Below are positions 1 through 5,994 of a DNA stretch of 11,639 bases, piece by piece (position 1 is the first letter of the stretch; every line of letters begins with the position of its first letter). A program made the position numbers and the translations under genes. The DNA is taken from positions 1 through 11,639 of the forward strand of contig JAGAZG010000105.1 in assembly GCA_017940105.1 (NCBI GenBank), in the 5' to 3' direction. The notes below the pieces were generated by a model. It saw nothing but the letters and a program-made list of their open reading frames with translations, did no database searches and was not told where the DNA came from. Source of the stretch: Mailhella sp. GTDB taxonomy: Bacteria; Desulfobacterota; Desulfovibrionia; Desulfovibrionales; Desulfovibrionaceae.

Positions 1-252
1 ATCGAGGTAATAGGCGTCGGCAAGGGAAAGCTCCGATTCTATGGCATACGGGCTGAAGGGGAACTCTTCTTTGATGCGTTCGTAGTACTTTGCGGCGCCG
101 ATATAGTTTTTATCCCTCATGGCTTCATTTCCCGCCTCAAAGATTTCCTGCACGGTATCTTCCGGCGGCGAAATAAAGAATTCGTCAATAAAGGCGCAGC
201 CGTTCAACAAGAGAGAACAGGCGAGGGAAAAAGAAAGCAGCAGATTACGCAT
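1..252 (-). CDS. bamD: Outer-membrane assembly lipoprotein BamD (N-terminal part)
   Basis: Partial gene: the first 84 codons are seen and the rest runs off the left edge. BamD is the essential lipoprotein of the BAM complex, which inserts beta-barrel proteins into the outer membrane from its periplasmic face. The translation starts MRNLLLSFSLACSLLLNGCA, a signal peptide with lipobox LNGC and the lipidated Cys at residue 19. Ala follows the Cys, which fits outer-membrane sorting. After a short linker, a TPR-like segment at about residues 33-84 carries the family pattern of an aromatic-rich helix, then EEFPFSPYA and LADAYY. The ATG at 252 lies inside the last codons of trxB and overlaps that gene by 8 bases. 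A GGAG ribosome site at 263-260 has 7-base spacing. Coupling to trxB is therefore likely. Another TPR lipoprotein is possible, but the FPFSPYA signature and length to the first TPR favour BamD. Confidence 0.86.
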   Translation of the reverse strand, partial: MRNLLLSFSLACSLLLNGCAFIDEFFISPPEDTVQEIFEAGNEAMRDKNYIGAAKYYERIKEEFPFSPYAIESELSLADAYYLD

Positions 253-1174
253 TCCATTGCTCCAGGTAAGAAAGCGCTGCCGCAGCTGCCGTGGCACCGT
301 CTCCGACGGCGCTGCTGACCTGCCGGCAGTGCTTGGCGCGTATGTCGCCTGCGGCGAAAATGCCCGGCACGTTGGTGCACATTTCAGCATCGGTCAACAC
401 AAAGCCGGCGGAGTCGAGCGAAACGGATGAAGGCAGCCATGCGCTGGCCGGCTCCATGCCGACATAAAGAAAGACGCCGTCCACGGGGATCTCGCGCGTG
501 ATGCCGTCTGAAAGAGACCTCACCGTCACGGATTCGACGGCGTTGCCGCCATTGATGCCGTCGACCACGCTGCTTGTGAGCGTTTCAATGTTTTCGGCTG
601 AGCGAACCTTCTGCTGGTAGATCATTGCGCCGCGAAAAGCATCGCGCCGGTGTATGAGCCACACCTTGCGCACGATCCTGGCCAGATACAGCGCTTCTTC
701 AAGTGCGGAGTTGCCGCCGCCGACAACGGCGACGTCGCGACCGCGGTAAAAGTTGCCGTCGCAAACGGCGCAGTATGAAACGCCTTTGCCGGCAAGGCTG
801 CGTTCACCAGGCGCACCGAGCTCCCTGTGATGGGCCCCGGAGCAGGCAACGATGGTCTTCGCCTGCAGTTGAGTGCCGTCTTCAAAATAAAGCACGGCGG
901 CTTTGCCGGGAGCAGGCGCGTCGCTCCGCACGACGGAGCCGCGTTTTCGATCCACAGGATACGCGGCGAGGTGCGCTTCAAACAGGTCGGCAAGTTCCCA
1001 GCCTTTCACCCCTTTGGGAAAGCCCGGGTAGTTTTCGATTTCTGCAGTGGACAGTATCTGCCCGCCGGCAGCGCTGTTTTCAACAAGCACCGTGCTGACG
1101 CCGGAGCGCACAAGGTAGAGCGCTGCGGTGATGCCTGCCGGTCCCGCCCCTATGACGGCTGCGTCATAAAGCAT
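245..1174 (-). CDS. trxB: Thioredoxin-disulfide reductase TrxB
   Basis: Full-length 309-residue low-molecular-weight thioredoxin reductase, a cytoplasmic FAD enzyme that uses NADPH to reduce thioredoxin. Visible motifs in order are: FAD-binding GAGPAG at 9-14; redox-active disulfide CAVC at 135-138; NADPH-binding GGGNSA at 152-157; the HRRxxxR signature for the NADPH 2'-phosphate at 175-181; and the second FAD motif GIFAAGD at 271-277, followed by a C-terminal SSAVGDGATAA segment. The HRRxxxR motif argues for NADPH rather than the ferredoxin- or NADH-linked variants found in some anaerobes. The ATG overlaps the trxA stop by one base (TGATG), so the two partners are translationally coupled. 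Its own 3' end overlaps bamD by 8 bases. Length and motif order are those of the family, and nothing appears missing. Confidence 0.97.
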   Translation of the reverse strand: MLYDAAVIGAGPAGITAALYLVRSGVSTVLVENSAAGGQILSTAEIENYPGFPKGVKGWELADLFEAHLAAYPVDRKRGSVVRSDAPAPGKAAVLYFEDGTQLQAKTIVACSGAHHRELGAPGERSLAGKGVSYCAVCDGNFYRGRDVAVVGGGNSALEEALYLARIVRKVWLIHRRDAFRGAMIYQQKVRSAENIETLTSSVVDGINGGNAVESVTVRSLSDGITREIPVDGVFLYVGMEPASAWLPSSVSLDSAGFVLTDAEMCTNVPGIFAAGDIRAKHCRQVSSAVGDGATAAAAALSYLEQWNA

Positions 1175-1491
1175 CAGAGCGCCTTTGCAATCATGTTGGC
1201 GAGAACAGATTTTGCTACTGCCCCGGTGATCTGGTCGACGACTTCGCCATCTTTAAAGACAATCAGCGTGGGGATGGCGCGAATGCCGAACTGGCTGGGC
1301 ACCTTGAAGTTTTCATCGACATTGACCTTGCAGACAAGAAGACGGCCTTCATATTCCTGCGCAAGCTCATCAACAATGGGGGCGACGCCGCGGCAAGGAC
1401 CGCACCAGGGCGCCCAGAAATCAACAAGCACGGGAAGGGAAGATTTGATGACAACGTTTTCAAAATCCGCATCGGTAACTGCAACGGACAT
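1174..1491 (-). CDS. trxA: Thioredoxin TrxA
   Basis: A 105-residue classical thioredoxin, the cytoplasmic protein-disulfide reductant regenerated by the adjacent TrxB. The active site WCGPC places the catalytic cysteines at 30 and 33. The upstream DFWAPW strand and the cis-proline loop IPTL (Pro74) are intact, and the fold ends with the usual GxVxxxVLANMI helix. The start chosen is the ATG at 1491, because GGAGG at 1504-1500 sits 8 bases upstream. An in-frame ATG at 1506 would add five residues but overlaps that ribosome site and has none of its own. It is the first gene of the trxA-trxB-bamD unit. The consensus promoter at 1566-1594 gives a leader of about 68 bases before the start. Confidence 0.97.
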   Translation of the reverse strand: MSVAVTDADFENVVIKSSLPVLVDFWAPWCGPCRGVAPIVDELAQEYEGRLLVCKVNVDENFKVPSQFGIRAIPTLIVFKDGEVVDQITGAVAKSVLANMIAKAL

Positions 1492-1499
1492 GGCGAAAA

Positions 1500-1504
1500 C
1501 CTCC
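1500..1504 (-). promoter_or_regulatory. Shine-Dalgarno site of trxA
   Basis: GGAGG lies 8 bases upstream of the ATG at 1491 and decides the trxA start against the in-frame ATG at 1506, which overlaps it. Confidence 0.85.
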
Positions 1505-1510
1505 ATGGAT

Positions 1511-1525
1511 ATGGCTTGGGGCCAT
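1511..1525 (-). other. Leader hairpin and A-rich stretch upstream of trxA
   Basis: On the minus strand the arms ATGGC and GCCAT flank a 5-base loop. A run of seven A residues (1528-1534) lies on the 5' side and the ribosome site about 6 bases on the 3' side. The A-rich stretch could act as a ribosomal protein S1 contact, and the hairpin could protect the message or modulate access to the ribosome site. Neither role is shown. Read on the plus strand, the same DNA looks like a small terminator, but no plus-strand gene ends here. Confidence 0.4.
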
Positions 1526-1552
1526 TATTTTTTTAGATGGTCGACAGCTGGA

Positions 1553-1565
1553 TTACAGCCTGTAA
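1553..1565. promoter_or_regulatory. Dyad at the predicted trx transcription start (candidate operator)
   Basis: TTACAG and CTGTAA (minus strand) are exact inverted 6-base arms around one central base. The centre at 1559 coincides with the start site expected about 7 bases downstream of the -10 box at 1566-1571. A protein bound here would block initiation, as repressors do. I cannot match the site to a named regulator. Confidence 0.45.
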
Positions 1566-1594
1566 ATTATAGGTGCACAAAGACTGACTGTCAA
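1566..1594 (-). promoter_or_regulatory. Perfect consensus sigma-70 promoter of trxA-trxB-bamD
   Basis: On the minus strand, TTGACA (1594-1589) and TATAAT (1571-1566) are separated by exactly 17 bases, an exact match to the sigma-70 consensus at both hexamers. It begins 19 bases past the tsaD stop, points at trxA, and predicts a start near 1559. It lets the trx unit be transcribed strongly and independently of tsaD. Confidence 0.88.
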
Positions 1595-1613
1595 GGATGG
1601 CGCAATACGCCTT

Positions 1614-2693
1614 TCAATCCGCCGCGCACGGAATCCAGTCTTCGGGTATGGCTTGCCCCCTCGGTATGGCAGAAAGGTCGAGCCTGTGGCAGCGTCCGGC
1701 CAGGGCCATGTGCATTCCGGCCCTGGCCACCATGGCGGCATTGTCGCCGCAGAGGGCGGGGCGCGGTATGAACAGGGGAAGAGCTTTTTCTTTGGCCAGG
1801 CGGACGAATTCGGCCCTGACGACGCTGTTTGCGGCAACGCCTCCGGCAACCACCATGCAGCGCGGAGTAAACGTCTCCATGGCTCTGCGGGCCTTGATCG
1901 AGAGCGTTTCTGCTATGGCAAGCTGAAACGAGGCCGCCGCAAGGCACAATTCGGGCGAGGCCTGGTCAAGCCTCTGCCTGGCAGGTACGTCGCCTGGCGG
2001 AAAAAGCGCTTCGGGGTGATTTGAAAGCCAGATCAGGCCTGCCGTCTTCAGCCCGCTGAAGCTGAAGTCCAGGTTGTCATTGTGCGTGTACGGCCGCGGA
2101 AAAAGATACGGATCTGCCTGGCTCCGCTTGCCCAGGGCATCCAGCAGGGCTCCGCCCGGGTAGGGCAGCCCGGCCATTTTGGCAAATTTGTCGCAGGCTT
2201 CGCCGGCGGCATCGTCGATGGTTCTGCCCAGCACGGTCATGTCAACGGGGCTGTCCATGCGGTAAAGGTGGGTGTGACCGCCTGAAATGAGCACGCCCAG
2301 GGCCGGATATGCAAGCGTGTTTTCCAGGTCTGCCGCCAGAAGGTGCGCCTGCAGGTGATTGACGCCGATCAGGGGAATGCCGTGCGCAAGAGCAAGGGCC
2401 TTGGCAAAGGCCACGCCCACCAGAAGGCAGCCGAGGAGCCCCGGCCCCCTGGTCACGGCTATTCTGTTGATGCGCTGCCATGGGTCGTCGCCCAGCTGTG
2501 CCTTTTTCAGCAGGCTGTCAAAAAGCGGTCCGATGAGCCTGGCGTGTTCACGCGAGGCAAGTTCTGGAACAACGCCCCCGAACAGGGCGTGAATGTCTGC
2601 CTGGCTTGAAATGACAGAGGCCAGCACCCCCCCTTCGTCACACAGGGCGAGAGCCGTTTCATCGCAAGAGCTTTCTATACCCAGAACAAGCAT
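1614..2693 (-). CDS. tsaD: tRNA N6-threonylcarbamoyladenosine synthesis protein TsaD
   Basis: A 359-residue member of the Kae1/TsaD/Qri7 family (ASKHA fold). With TsaB, TsaE and TsaC-made threonylcarbamoyl-AMP it installs t6A at position 37 of tRNAs reading ANN codons. The N-terminus has the nucleotide-binding strand IESSCDET (6-13). The metal-binding pair is NHLQAH with His113 and His117. ISGGHT is at 136-141, DDAAGEACDK follows at 160-169, GGVAAN is at 284-289, and CGDNAAM at 315-321 contains the third metal ligand Asp317. The length is slightly above the bacterial norm of about 340. The ATG at 2693 has AAAAGGA at 2706-2700 with 6-base spacing. No TsaB or TsaE gene is in the window. The gene sits behind a terminator-like structure that follows fbp, and the trx promoter starts just past its stop. 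Confidence 0.97.
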   Translation of the reverse strand: MLVLGIESSCDETALALCDEGGVLASVISSQADIHALFGGVVPELASREHARLIGPLFDSLLKKAQLGDDPWQRINRIAVTRGPGLLGCLLVGVAFAKALALAHGIPLIGVNHLQAHLLAADLENTLAYPALGVLISGGHTHLYRMDSPVDMTVLGRTIDDAAGEACDKFAKMAGLPYPGGALLDALGKRSQADPYLFPRPYTHNDNLDFSFSGLKTAGLIWLSNHPEALFPPGDVPARQRLDQASPELCLAAASFQLAIAETLSIKARRAMETFTPRCMVVAGGVAANSVVRAEFVRLAKEKALPLFIPRPALCGDNAAMVARAGMHMALAGRCHRLDLSAIPRGQAIPEDWIPCAAD

Positions 2694-2706
2694 GGATCAT
2701 CCTTTT

Positions 2707-2720
2707 GCCGGCATGCCGGC
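2707..2720. repeat. Perfect 14-bp palindrome abutting the tsaD ribosome site
   Basis: GCCGGCATGCCGGC equals its own reverse complement. It ends directly against the AAAAGGA ribosome site of tsaD and begins directly after the T-run of the upstream terminator. In RNA it could form a 5-bp GC hairpin with a 4-base loop next to the ribosome site; in DNA it could be an operator half-site pair. Confidence 0.55.
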
Positions 2721-2721
2721 G

Positions 2722-2760
2722 AAAAAACAAGCCTGGCGGACGCATGAGCGGACGCCAGGC
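2722..2760 (-). terminator. Rho-independent terminator after fbp
   Basis: On the minus strand the arms GCCTGGCG (2760-2753) and CGCCAGGC (2738-2731) form an 8-bp GC-rich stem around a 14-base loop region, followed at once by TTGTTTTTT. It lies 26 bases past the fbp stop and ends about 28 bases before the tsaD start. That leaves no room for a separate promoter between the two, so it may also act as an attenuator for tsaD. Confidence 0.82.
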
Positions 2761-2786
2761 AAATTGGCGGCTGCGGCCTGGGCAGG

Positions 2787-3794
2787 CTACTCCTTGCCCT
2801 CTGCCTTGTAGATTTCGAGCACCTGATCCACATCGTCGGCAGAGCCGATGATGAGCGGCGTGCGCATGTGTATGGAAGATGGAACAATGTCAAGTATGCG
2901 CTGTTTGCCGTCCGTTGCCTTGCCGCCCGCCTGCTCGGCAAGAAAAGCCATGGGCGAGGCCTCGTACATCAGGCGGAGCTTGCCCCTTGGATGCTTGGTG
3001 TCCTCTGGGTAGAGATACACGCCGCCCTTGAGCAGCGTGCGGTGAAAGTCGGCGACAAGCGAGCCTACATAGCGCAGGGATCTCGGTGGCATGTCAACAG
3101 GGCGGTTAAAGGAATGGACGGCTTTTTGAATGGCCGGATCCCAGTTGTTGAAATAGCCGTGGTTTGTTGAGTAGTACTTGCCTATGCGGGGTATCTGGAT
3201 GTTGGGGTGGGTGAGCAGGAATTCGCCGATGCCCGTGTCGAGGGTGAATCCGTTGACGCCGTGCCCCGTTGAATAGACCAGCATGGTGGACGAACCGTAG
3301 AGAAAGTAGCCGGCAGCCACTTGTTCCGTGCCCGGACGCATGAGCGCTTCGGGGCTGAGCTGCCAGTAGTTTTCGTCGTCAGGCCGGCGGAAGATGGAAA
3401 ATATGGTGCCTATGCTGACGCCGACATCAATGTTGGACGAGCCGTCCAGCGGATCGAAAAAGATGGCGTAGTGCCCGTGAGGTTCGTTTTCGGGCACAAA
3501 GAACGGCTCTGCCATTTCTTCTGAGCCAACGGCGCAGACAGCTCCTGAGCTTTGCATCCGGTAAACAAGCGTGTTGTTGGCGAATGTGTCCAGCTTTTGC
3601 ACCTGCTCGCCCTGCACGTTGACGGAACCGGTCGCCCCCAGGATATCCACGAGGCCTGCCTGGTTGACGTTGCGCGAGATGATTTTTGCCGACAGGATAA
3701 GGTCGTGCATGAGGGATGTGAACTGACCGGTGGCGTGTGGGGACCACCTGCGCTGCGACATGATCAAGTGTTCAATAGCTGTAACTTCGGACAT
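2787..3794 (-). CDS. fbp: Class I fructose-1,6-bisphosphatase
   Basis: A 335-residue class I FBPase, the cytoplasmic gluconeogenic enzyme that hydrolyses fructose 1,6-bisphosphate to fructose 6-phosphate using Mg2+. Signature features are: the metal-site acidic pair in VGSEEM (about 90-95); FDPLDGSSN at 113-121, which carries catalytic and metal-binding residues; the substrate-binding region RYVGSLVADFHR (about 241-252); and the family block KLRLMYEASPMAFLAEQAGG at 272-291. The size fits the family (about 330-340). The start chosen is the ATG at 3794 because GAGGAG at 3807-3802 lies 7 bases upstream. A TTG at 3800 would place that site one base from the start. In anaerobes growing on lactate or other C2-C3 compounds the enzyme is needed for hexose synthesis. 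It is the last gene before the terminator at 2722-2760. Confidence 0.97.
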   Translation of the reverse strand: MSEVTAIEHLIMSQRRWSPHATGQFTSLMHDLILSAKIISRNVNQAGLVDILGATGSVNVQGEQVQKLDTFANNTLVYRMQSSGAVCAVGSEEMAEPFFVPENEPHGHYAIFFDPLDGSSNIDVGVSIGTIFSIFRRPDDENYWQLSPEALMRPGTEQVAAGYFLYGSSTMLVYSTGHGVNGFTLDTGIGEFLLTHPNIQIPRIGKYYSTNHGYFNNWDPAIQKAVHSFNRPVDMPPRSLRYVGSLVADFHRTLLKGGVYLYPEDTKHPRGKLRLMYEASPMAFLAEQAGGKATDGKQRILDIVPSSIHMRTPLIIGSADDVDQVLEIYKAEGKE

Positions 3795-3801
3795 GCTCAA
3801 T

Positions 3802-3807
3802 CTCCTC
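3802..3807 (-). promoter_or_regulatory. Shine-Dalgarno site of fbp
   Basis: GAGGAG lies 7 bases upstream of the ATG at 3794 and rules out the TTG at 3800 as the start. Confidence 0.8.
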
Positions 3808-3820
3808 AGTATCAGATGCT

Positions 3821-3853
3821 CCGCCCGTTCAAAACGCGGCTTGGACGGCGCGG
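3821..3853 (-). other. Intercistronic hairpin between the lipoprotein gene and fbp
   Basis: Arms CCGCCCGT and ACGGCGCGG can pair over 8 bp with a single bulged C, around a 16-base loop. It sits in the 93-base gap (3795-3887) before fbp and has no T-run, so it is not a standard terminator. It might set message processing or stability. I found no convincing -35/-10 pair in this gap, so fbp is probably read from upstream. Confidence 0.3.
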
Positions 3854-3887
3854 CAGGTTAAGGTTGCCTATGTTCGCTGTAAGCGCT

Positions 3888-4655
3888 TCAATGCTCGACG
3901 GTTGCAAAAACGAGGGGCAGCTCCGCGATGTGCCTTGTCACCCACAGCATGGATGAGCCGTCTTTTGACAGCCTGCCGTTCGTTTTGCGTTTAAGAACTT
4001 TTTCCCATTCCACGTCTGCCATGGGGGTGGAGGCATAGTCGAGATCCCCGCTCCAGAGCAGCGTTTCGGGCGAGCGGACAATCATGTCGCCGGGTGACGT
4101 GGTGAAGGGCAGCAGCGCGCGAAAATCAAATGCCGCCACCAGAATGGCTACGAGCGTGTCTTCCTGCAGAAACGGGCGGGCGATAAGCACTTCGGGGCCG
4201 AAGGGCGAATCCTGCACGGCGCTGCGCAGATTTCTGGGCAGGGTCTTTGGCGCGACTTCGAGCAGAGGCGAAAAGTCAAGCTGCTTGAGCGGCGCACCCG
4301 GAATGGCTGCTTCTAGGGAACCAGAAGGCGACAGAATGTAAAGTCCTGACAGCCATGGAAAACGTCCAAGAAACGCGTTTGCGGCATCGGAATCAGGCAG
4401 CGAAGCGAGCGCGTCAAGCGACTTTTCAAGCCTGGTGAGCTCTTCGTCTATGGGCATGACCCGGCGGACAAGCTTTTGCTCGGGATCTTCAAGAAGAACC
4501 TTGTCGTCTACGGTCAGGGTTTCCGGCCTGTTGATATGCGTGTGGTAAAAGTTTTTTGAAGACTTGTAGGCATCATGCACCTGAGCGCATCCTGGGAGCG
4601 ACAGTGCCGCGGCAACCGCAGAGGCAAGCAGGGCATAGATTAGACTTTTGCGCAT
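3888..4655 (-). CDS. Lipoprotein with a possible Cache-like sensor domain, function unknown
   Basis: A 255-residue protein I cannot assign to a named family. The N-terminus MRKSLIYALL with a hydrophobic stretch ends in lipobox LPGC, putting the lipidated Cys at 23. Ala24 argues for outer-membrane rather than inner-membrane retention. A helical segment with charged heptad-like spacing (about 58-88) leads to a mixed alpha/beta part. LSGLYILSPSGSL (102-114) followed by VLIARPFLQEDTLVAILVAAFDF (written here as residues 156-178) resembles the two beta-hairpin elements of Cache/PAS-like extracytoplasmic sensors. That is a resemblance only. The C-terminus (190-253) is again beta-rich. There is no transmembrane helix or signalling output domain. 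The ATG at 4655 has AGGAG at 4665-4661 with 5-base spacing, and the gene starts 15 bases after the TPR gene stop, so the two are co-transcribed. Confidence 0.72.
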   Translation of the reverse strand: MRKSLIYALLASAVAAALSLPGCAQVHDAYKSSKNFYHTHINRPETLTVDDKVLLEDPEQKLVRRVMPIDEELTRLEKSLDALASLPDSDAANAFLGRFPWLSGLYILSPSGSLEAAIPGAPLKQLDFSPLLEVAPKTLPRNLRSAVQDSPFGPEVLIARPFLQEDTLVAILVAAFDFRALLPFTTSPGDMIVRSPETLLWSGDLDYASTPMADVEWEKVLKRKTNGRLSKDGSSMLWVTRHIAELPLVFATVEH

Positions 4656-4670
4656 GAAATCTCCTGATAG

Positions 4671-5633
4671 TCAGCTGCGGGCCCGTTTTTCCAGCCTTCC
4701 AGCCAGTTCTTCAAGCATGCTGATAACGGCTGCGGAGTCCTGCCGGCTTTCATCTGGCGGAACGGCCTGCAAGAGGCTTTCCAGTTTTGCATTGAGTTCG
4801 TCACGTTCTTCCTGAGACGGCGAGCGCTCGAGGAGTTCGCGGTAAACGGCGGCGGCTTCTTCGGTAGCCCCCTGTTCTTCGAGAACAAGAGCCATGGAGC
4901 GCGTGACAAGGGAGCATTTTCCTTCGGGGCTGGAGGAAGGCGGTGTTTCTTCAGCCTGCAGGGGGGCCGCTTTGGCGGCGTCCTGGCGGATCTTTGCGTT
5001 TTCCGGCGGAACGGAGAAAGGCTGTTCGTCGTCAAAATCTTCGGGCACGGCATCGAGACTGCTCCAGGGGAGCAGGTCGCTTTCTCCGCCGGAAGGTTCG
5101 GTGCCGGCAGTATTCCTGCCGCCGGCTTCGCCCGGGCTTTCTTCCGGAGCGCTTGGAGCTGCGGGCCCCAGGTCTTCTTTCTGGCGCAGGCTTGCAAGTC
5201 CGGCGCTAAAAACTTCTGCCAGGCTGAACCCCTCGTTTTTCAGGCAGGAACTGAAAAATACGAGCATGGCGCCAAGATCCGCACGCACGCCGGGCATGCG
5301 GCTCCAAATTTGCCAGAAGGAGGGATGTTCTGAAAGCAGGCGCACAAGGTCAGAAGCCTCTGCCATGGCGGCGGTTTTCTGACCGGAATGCTCCAGCTCG
5401 TCCAGCAGTTCGAGCCTGGCTTCAAGAAATTCGGGATGGCGCTGCAACCCCGCCTTCAGCACGGCGACGGCTTCGCTGCGCCGGCCGTCTTCGACCATGA
5501 GCCGCGCATACGGAAGAAAAATGCGGGAATGGGGATCCATTTCCAGCACTTCCTGGTACCAGCGCAGTTTTTCCTGCCTGGAAGGGGCCGCTGCAGAAGA
5601 AGGAAACGCCGTTTCCTTATTTGTTTCCGGCAT
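4671..5633 (-). CDS. TPR-repeat protein with a long acidic linker, function unknown
   Basis: A 320-residue protein without signal peptide or membrane segment, so probably cytoplasmic. Residues 19-86 look like two TPR units: QEKLRWYQEVLEMDPHSRIF, then EAVAVLKAGLQRHPEFLEAR. A helical stretch follows (87-152), then a low-complexity linker rich in Pro, Ser, Glu and Ala (about 155-238). A third TPR-like unit sits at 241-274 and a final helix at 300-318. TPRs normally bind partner proteins; the partner is unknown. The ATG at 5633 is preferred: it has an AAAGG-type ribosome site and overlaps the upstream ftsB-like gene by 17 bases. A TTG at 5681 would add 16 basic residues and overlap by 65 bases. 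The overlap, and the lipoprotein gene 15 bases downstream, place it in the pgsA-ftsB transcription unit. Confidence 0.78.
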   Translation of the reverse strand: MPETNKETAFPSSAAAPSRQEKLRWYQEVLEMDPHSRIFLPYARLMVEDGRRSEAVAVLKAGLQRHPEFLEARLELLDELEHSGQKTAAMAEASDLVRLLSEHPSFWQIWSRMPGVRADLGAMLVFFSSCLKNEGFSLAEVFSAGLASLRQKEDLGPAAPSAPEESPGEAGGRNTAGTEPSGGESDLLPWSSLDAVPEDFDDEQPFSVPPENAKIRQDAAKAAPLQAEETPPSSSPEGKCSLVTRSMALVLEEQGATEEAAAVYRELLERSPSQEERDELNAKLESLLQAVPPDESRQDSAAVISMLEELAGRLEKRARS

Positions 5634-5976
5634 GTGCTTCGCCTTTGCTCCAGAACGCGTTTTTCTGCTGCTCGTTGTCAAACAGATAGAGGATTTCGTT
5701 TTTTCTGACGTAGTTGAGCCGCTGGCGGATGATTTTTTCTACATAGGCGGGATCAGCCTTCAGCAGGCGGATTTCCCGGCTGAGGTTTGAGCGCTGCTTG
5801 TTTAATTCTGCCAGCTCCTGTGAAAGGACATTTTTTTTGTCTTTGAGGGCGCTCCAGGTATAAATGCTGTTCGAACCCCACATCAGGCTGCTGATGAAAG
5901 CGGCGTTCACAGAAATGGCTATGGCGGGAAGCAGGAACTTCCACAAGGCGTTTTTATTGACAAGTTTGACGTTCAT
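5617..5976 (-). CDS. ftsB: FtsB/DivIC-family septum formation protein
   Basis: A 119-residue small bitopic membrane protein of the septum formation initiator family. In E. coli, FtsB forms a periplasmic coiled-coil complex with FtsL and FtsQ that regulates the septal peptidoglycan synthase. The layout fits: a short basic N-terminus; one transmembrane helix at about 11-34; a coiled coil at about 41-75 (KDKKNVLSQELAELNKQRSN); then the family C-terminal motif, here DPAYVEKIIRQRLNYVRKNE at 75-94 followed by an ILYLF strand. The start at 5976 has only a weak GGGG-type ribosome site and lies 18 bases after the pgsA stop. Its 3' end overlaps the TPR gene. A run of eight A residues in the coding strand (5838-5831) encodes the Lys-Lys-Asn at the start of the coiled coil. 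FtsL or DivIC of another subtype is the main alternative. Confidence 0.85.
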   Translation of the reverse strand: MNVKLVNKNALWKFLLPAIAISVNAAFISSLMWGSNSIYTWSALKDKKNVLSQELAELNKQRSNLSREIRLLKADPAYVEKIIRQRLNYVRKNEILYLFDNEQQKNAFWSKGEAHAGNK

Positions 5977-5994
5977 GCCGCATGCCCCGGTGCA

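Noticed and set aside
119..430. Plus-strand open frame of 103 codons at the left edge
   Set aside because: It is antisense to bamD and trxB, which are supported by motifs and lipobox; no ribosome site or domain.
1511..1534. Plus-strand terminator formed by ATGGC/GCCAT and TTATTTTTTTAG
   Set aside because: The stem is only 5 bp and there is no plus-strand gene upstream to terminate; it is recorded as a leader hairpin of trxA.
827..1771. A 314-codon plus-strand open frame opposite trxB and trxA
   Set aside because: It is antisense to two clearly identified genes, crosses the trx promoter, and its translation is basic low-order sequence without a domain.
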